A DNA stretch of 64,000 bases from Diphasiastrum complanatum (lineage: Eukaryota > Streptophyta > Lycopodiopsida > Lycopodiales > Lycopodiaceae). The DNA lies in the NCBI GenBank assembly GCA_029204225.1, contig CM055096.1:73476919-73540918 (forward strand), written 5' to 3'. Shown one piece after another: positions 59,573-64,000 of this stretch. A program made the position numbers and the translations under genes. The notes below the pieces were generated by a model. The model was not told the origin of the DNA, made no database searches, and was given only the letters and a program-made list of their open reading frames with translations. The first letter of the stretch is position 1. The number at the start of each line of letters is the position of its first letter.

Positions 59573-60781
59573 AACCGGCTTGCAATCTTCCATCTTGAAC
59601 CGCTTCAAAAACTGCCCAATGTAGCGTTCTTTAGAGATGAAAATTCCAGCCCCTTCTTGTACAAATTCAAGACCAAGATAAAAATGCAATAGGCCTAAAT
59701 CTGAGGTTTCAAAAACCATACCAAGATCAAGTATTACGGCATCAATCTGCTGCTCATTACTTCTCGTAATAATAATGTCATCAACATAAAGCAAAATAAT
59801 GATGATATAATCTGAAGTATGCTTGACATAAAGAGTAGATTCGCTAGGACTATTAGTAAACCCACGATCACAAAAGTAGGCTTGTATCTTTTGATACCAC
59901 ATCCTTGGAGCTTGCTTCAGTCCATAAAGTGTCTTCTTGAGAAGACAAACTTTATCTTCTTGGCCTTCAACCAAAAAACCAGCAGGTTGTTGAAGGTACA
60001 CTTCCTCATTAAGATCACCATTGAGGAATGCTGTCTTTATGTCAAGTTGCCGCAAACGCCAACCAAAATGGGCAGCCAAAGAGGTTACTACCCTCACGGT
60101 AGCCATCCGAGCAGTAGGAGAAAAAGTCTCCTCATAATCAATCCCCTTTTGCTGAGCATAGCCTTTGGCAACGAGCCTTGCCTTGTACCTTGCAATGGTA
60201 CCATCTGCCTTATACTTGATTTTGTATACCCATTTAGAACCAATTGCCTTCTTCCCATGAGAAAGATCAACAAGAACCCAAATCTGGTTCTTCATAAGTG
60301 AGTCATACTCATCTTGCATCGCATCCTCCCAACATTTTACTCCCTTGGCCTGCTCATAAAAATCAGGTTCTTCCGCAATATCTCCATGAGATGTAAGAGC
60401 AAAATCTGAAAAATCAGCATAGTCCACTGATTTTGTAGACGCACGTGTCTTTCCATCATAAAATGAACTTACTTTGCTATCCTGCAAAGTCGACGACAAC
60501 CATCGGGGGACTGTTTTGGGCTGTCCAATAGCCATGTCTCTTCTTAGAATTTGTTGTCCAAGATTCTCCGACATCGCACTTGGTTGTCCAAGATCTTCCA
60601 AAATTGGTCCTTGCTGTCCAACAGTTTCTGTAGGCTGATTTTGAGTAACAACGGGCGATTCTTGATGAACAGTAGGCTCTAAATTTGATGAGGTGTTGGG
60701 CAGGTCGAAACTGGTGGATTGCTGCCCCTTATCTCCAACAATAGAAGATGATACCAAATCTGGAAAAACTTCAACATTCAC
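59573..60781 (-). pseudogene. Copia W2 reverse transcriptase (upstream of the V insertion)
   Basis: A frame of about 400 codons: CWEDAMQDEYDSLMKNQIW, KWVYKIKYKADGTIARYKAR, FLNGDLNEEVYLQQPAGF, YGLKQAPRMWYQKIQAYF and IIILLYVDDIIITRSNEQ near 59755-59800. All expected palm motifs are present. It ends MEDCKPVAT at the V LTR and continues at 48237. Confidence 0.92.
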
Positions 60782-61802
60782 ACTGTGGGCTGTCCCCCTT
60801 CAAGATATGAGTTGGGGCCACATCTAATGAATTCTTTTCATCAAAATGCACATCACGACTAACAATAATCTTGTTAGTGCTCAAATTGAACAGCCCATAG
60901 CCTTTGCTTTCACTACTATAGCCAACAAAAATGCATTTAACTCCTTTATCCTCAAACTTTGTACTAAGTTTATCCGGAACAAAAGCATAAGTTGTACAAC
61001 CAAAAATGCGAAAGTGAGAGATTGTAGGCTTTTTTCCATACCAAACTTCATAAGGAGTTGATACTTTCAATGCTTTAGTAGGACAATGATTGCTTATATA
61101 TGCTGCCGTTATAACCGCTTCAGCCCAAAACTTGTGAGGCAGCCCCTTTGCTTTGAGCATGCAACGGGCCATCTCCATAGGTGTGTGATTCTTTCGCTCG
61201 GCAACACCGTTTTGTTGAGGCGTATAGGGAGTTGTTATTTGATGTAGAATTCCCTTTTCTCAAAGAAATGCACCAAACGTATTCTTAATGTATTCCCCTC
61301 CTCGATCGGTGCGTAGGGTCTTCAAAGAATGCCCAAACTGATTTTCCACCATTGCTAGAAAATCTTTGAAACGTTGAAAAACTTCCGATTTAGCCTTCAT
61401 AGGATAGATCCATGTAAAACGGGAAAAGTCATCAATAAAAGTCACAAAATAGATGCATTTTCCAATGGATTCGGTCCTCATTGGACCACAAACATCACTA
61501 TGAACCAAATCAAATTTATTAAGAACCCTTATAGTTCCATCAATTGGAAAAGGTTTCCTTTGAAACTTTCCAAGTATGCACCCCTCGCATACATGCCCTT
61601 CCGGCTGCTCAATAGTAGGAATGTCTTCTACCATATTAAATGTCTTCAGCTTCTTTAAACTTGCAAAGTTGAGATGCCCAAACCTTGCGTGCCACAATTC
61701 AGCCACAATGATTGTGATATAGAAGCAACAAGACATGTAGAGGGAATTCGTTGTCATAGGTATCCATAATGAATAAGCCAGCATGCATGGTTCCTGAAAC
61801 AA
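60771..61802 (-). pseudogene. Copia W2 integrase
   Basis: Finger region LWHARFGHLNFASLKKL and CEGCILGKFQRKPFP. Core FDLVHSDVCGPMRTESIGKC, LKTLRTDRGGEYIKNTFGAF and PYTPQQNGVAERKNHT keep the DDE residues. Stops lie near 61258 and at the end of the linker (60771), with a frame change near 61195. GKKPTISHFRIFGCTTYAFV marks the C-terminal part. Confidence 0.9.
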
Positions 61803-62960
61803 TAATCAAGAGTGATCTTTTAGGATCCTTGACAAGACACTTATCTTCTTTGAACTCAACAACTAGTCCTTGCTTCAACATAGTTGAAACCGAAAGGATA
61901 TTCTTCTGGATTCCCGGAACATAAAGCACATTCTTAATGTACTTTTCTTCACCATTAGGCAGAATGATGGCTACAATTCCAATTCCATGAATAGAATAAG
62001 ATGCATCATCCGCACATAATTGTACCTTAACTTCCATTTTGCACTTTCACTAATTTAGTGAATGCTTCTTTGCGAGAAGTCATATGACGAGTAGCACCAC
62101 TATCAATCACCCATTCAATGGGCTGAAGATCAGTAACTTGCAAAACAGAACCTGAATTCCTCATAGATGTAGAAGTACTAGTAAAAGCAATATTAGACAC
62201 AAAAGCATAGTCTTGGTTGAAGAGATCACCACTAGCTTCAAGCTCTAGCTCCAAAATAGCAAGTGAAGCACTAGTATCAATTCCTTTACTCTCCTCTTTC
62301 GCAAGCTTCTTCTTACAATCCTTGATGAAGTGCCCATACTTCTTGCAATAATGGCACTTCCCTTTCTTCTTTTGAGTGTTGACATCTTGACCTCCAATGG
62401 GCTTTTGCTCATCCTTGGAAGGAGGCTTCCCCTTTCCTTTTGACTTGCCTTTGCCCTTGCCTTTCATGAAGAAAGCTTGATCTTGTTGAGTGTCACCCGC
62501 AAAGTTTTGCCTCGTTTGCTCCTCTTCAAGAAGTAGCCCAACAAGTTCATCAAAGGAGAGTTTAAGAAAGTTGATTTTTGAGATACACCACTTTTGCTGG
62601 ATTTTTGACTCTATACATAGTATAAAGTGTATCCCACGCACTTTTAGATGTCTTACAAGACCTAATATGAGGTAAGATAGGTCTTGTCACAGTAAGAGCA
62701 ACCATAGAATGTGCTTGTGCATCCCTTCTATCCCACTTCTTTTGTTCTTCCGAAGATGGAGAAGATGATGTTGATGATGATGATCCACGAGGTGTAGGAG
62801 GTGCCAAAGACGGAGGCCTTTCCTCATCACCATTGACCAAATCCCAGAGCCCTTTCGCTATGAGAAGATTCTTCATCATGTAACTCCATAAGGAGTAGTT
62901 TGTGCCATCCAACCGATCTTCACTAAACAAAGAACCGATAGCTTCCGATTCTTTAGCCAT
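61699..62960 (-). pseudogene. Copia W2 gag and protease
   Basis: Gag starts MAKESEAIGSLFSEDRLDGT at 62960. After VVYLKNQLS near 62570 about 75 residues present in W1 are deleted, then LSFDELVGLLLEEEQTRQNF in another frame. A Lys/Gly-rich tract and the knuckle CHYCKKYGHFIKDC follow near 62300-62360. Protease IEWVIDSGATRHMTSRKE near 62070-62115 is intact. A stop near 62027 precedes VLYVPGIQKNILSVSTM. Confidence 0.9.
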
Positions 62961-63654
62961 TATCTCCAACAGAATTTCAGCTTGTAGTAGATAGGAAAGA
63001 GAGCCTTTCCACAACCAAATCTACTCAAAAAATTTGCAGCAAACAAAGAGCTGAAAGTAGGAGCACATGATGTCTTTCAATCTGCAACCAAAGTGCCCAA
63101 AAGATAATGGAAAGATGGCTGTCTTTCTGCACAAAAAAACCAGCTTCTTGAAAATTAGGTTAGCTTCGATTGAAGCCTACACCGAAACCTGATTAGGAAG
63201 CCAATTAGTGTGATCAACACACACTCCAATAGGGCTTTTGAAAGCGCCCTACTTCTTGCTGAGAATTTGCAAATTTCCAGCCACAAGTTGACTTAACCAT
63301 GAATAGGGTTTGCTGAATTTTGGGCGCCCTCCTACACAAATGCAAACCTGAAAACAAAAACAACAAGATAAGGAGACACCACAACCAAAAATCAGTAGCA
63401 GATTTTTGGGCGTCCTCCTCCAAACAAAACTTGCTGAAAACTGGTTGCATAAAAATCAGATTTGAGATTCTGATTACTCCTCCAAGAACTCTGTTGGACC
63501 CACGAGTCAGTACATGACCGAAATTGGGTCCAACTGAACTTAAGACAAACTTAAGATGGCCTAAATAACTACATACCCATGGTTACACAAATCTCGACCT
63601 TTTGGGTCAAAGTAACCTATGGATTAACTTCAGCATAGTCATTTACCTCTAACA
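62961..63654 (-). repeat. Copia W2 leader and truncated 5' LTR
   Basis: The LTR start TGTTAGAGGTAAATG is at 63654 on the minus strand and runs about 163 bp to near 63492. There it joins leader sequence (aacagag, position 24765 in W1), so the rest of the LTR and the primer site are deleted. Two gggcg-c/t-cc boxes of the W leader remain near 63323 and 63408. Confidence 0.85.
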
Positions 63655-64000
63655 AAGGGAGCAAACCAAGGAAATTGAATCGTAAGTAGCCTTTCCTTTC
63701 CTAGGTTTCCTCATCATCTAATTTGCCTTTCCAATATACCAGAAATTTAGAGACCATCCGATTTCTTAACTGATGTTGACAACCTTTTTTGGCACTACCG
63801 GTACAAAGGTAGTTAGATCCTCCAACTGAACTAGTTCACCTTCCGGAATTAGGTTATCCTGTCTACTAAGTCGTTCTTTCAAACGACTTACGTGGATTAC
63901 AGATGAACTCCAACTCCTATCAGAAGATTTAGCTGATAAACGACTTGACGGGTTTTCTTTACAACCTTATATGGAATGCTATAGCGAGAAGAAAGCTTAT
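63655..64000 (-). pseudogene. Second gypsy element: integrase C-terminus and chromodomain-like end
   Basis: The minus strand reads KLSSRYSIPYKVVKKTRQVV and YQLNL, the gypsy integrase GPY/F-type module, from the window edge. After stops and frame changes, LVYWKG-like sequence (KFLVYWKGKLDDEE) near 63700-63750 suggests a chromodomain. W2 is inserted just after it. Too short to assign to the U family; the sequence differs. Confidence 0.6.

Overview
This window looks like nuclear DNA from a land plant with a large, repeat-rich genome. It holds one fragmented single-copy gene with very long introns, surrounded by nested Ty1/copia, Ty3/gypsy and LINE retroelements. The PBS sequences I could see match plant initiator tRNA-Met. 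A fern or gymnosperm would fit the intron sizes and repeat load, but the sequence does not settle the species. There are no operons, CRISPR arrays or rRNA genes, and I recognised no tRNA gene.

The only host gene recognised is the 5' two thirds of a plant APUM23/NOP9-type nucleolar Pumilio protein on the + strand. Five coding exons (21980-22200, 36668-37049, 37276-37575, 39805-39975, 40521-40664) join in frame to 406 codons. Intron 1 is 14,467 bp and is filled with nested copia elements. After exon 5 the frame is either cut off or passes into a very long intron, because no further exon was recognised up to base 64000.

Region by region. 1-3304: a chimeric copia fragment (family X joined to family Y) with a family Y LTR. 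3850-5953 and 17274-17655: an old family Y copy split by copia T (5954-17273), which is itself split by a minus-strand family Y element (8747-14931). 17882-19855: 5' LTR and gag of copia S. 19856-21979: upstream region of the Pumilio gene, with a fold-back repeat and a TA/GA microsatellite. 22201-36667: intron 1, with copia Z fragments and copia W1 (24131-33449) invaded by copia X (27272-33179). 36668-40739: exons 2-5, a TIR element in intron 3 and a decayed partial exon duplication in intron 4. 40782-47730: five LINE pieces head to tail on the minus strand, four of which show a (CT)n tail. 47740-63654: copia W2, split by copia V (48238-59567), which is split by a chromodomain gypsy element U (50974-57159). 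63655-64000: end of another gypsy polyprotein.

By eye the LTR pairs agree with the nesting order: V differs at 8 of 402 sites and the inner element U at 6 of about 418. All retroelement reading frames are broken by stops, frameshifts or deletions, several of them in catalytic motifs. The least expected signal is the LINE family, whose 3' ends carry (CT)n tracts instead of poly(A), with copies joined tail to head.
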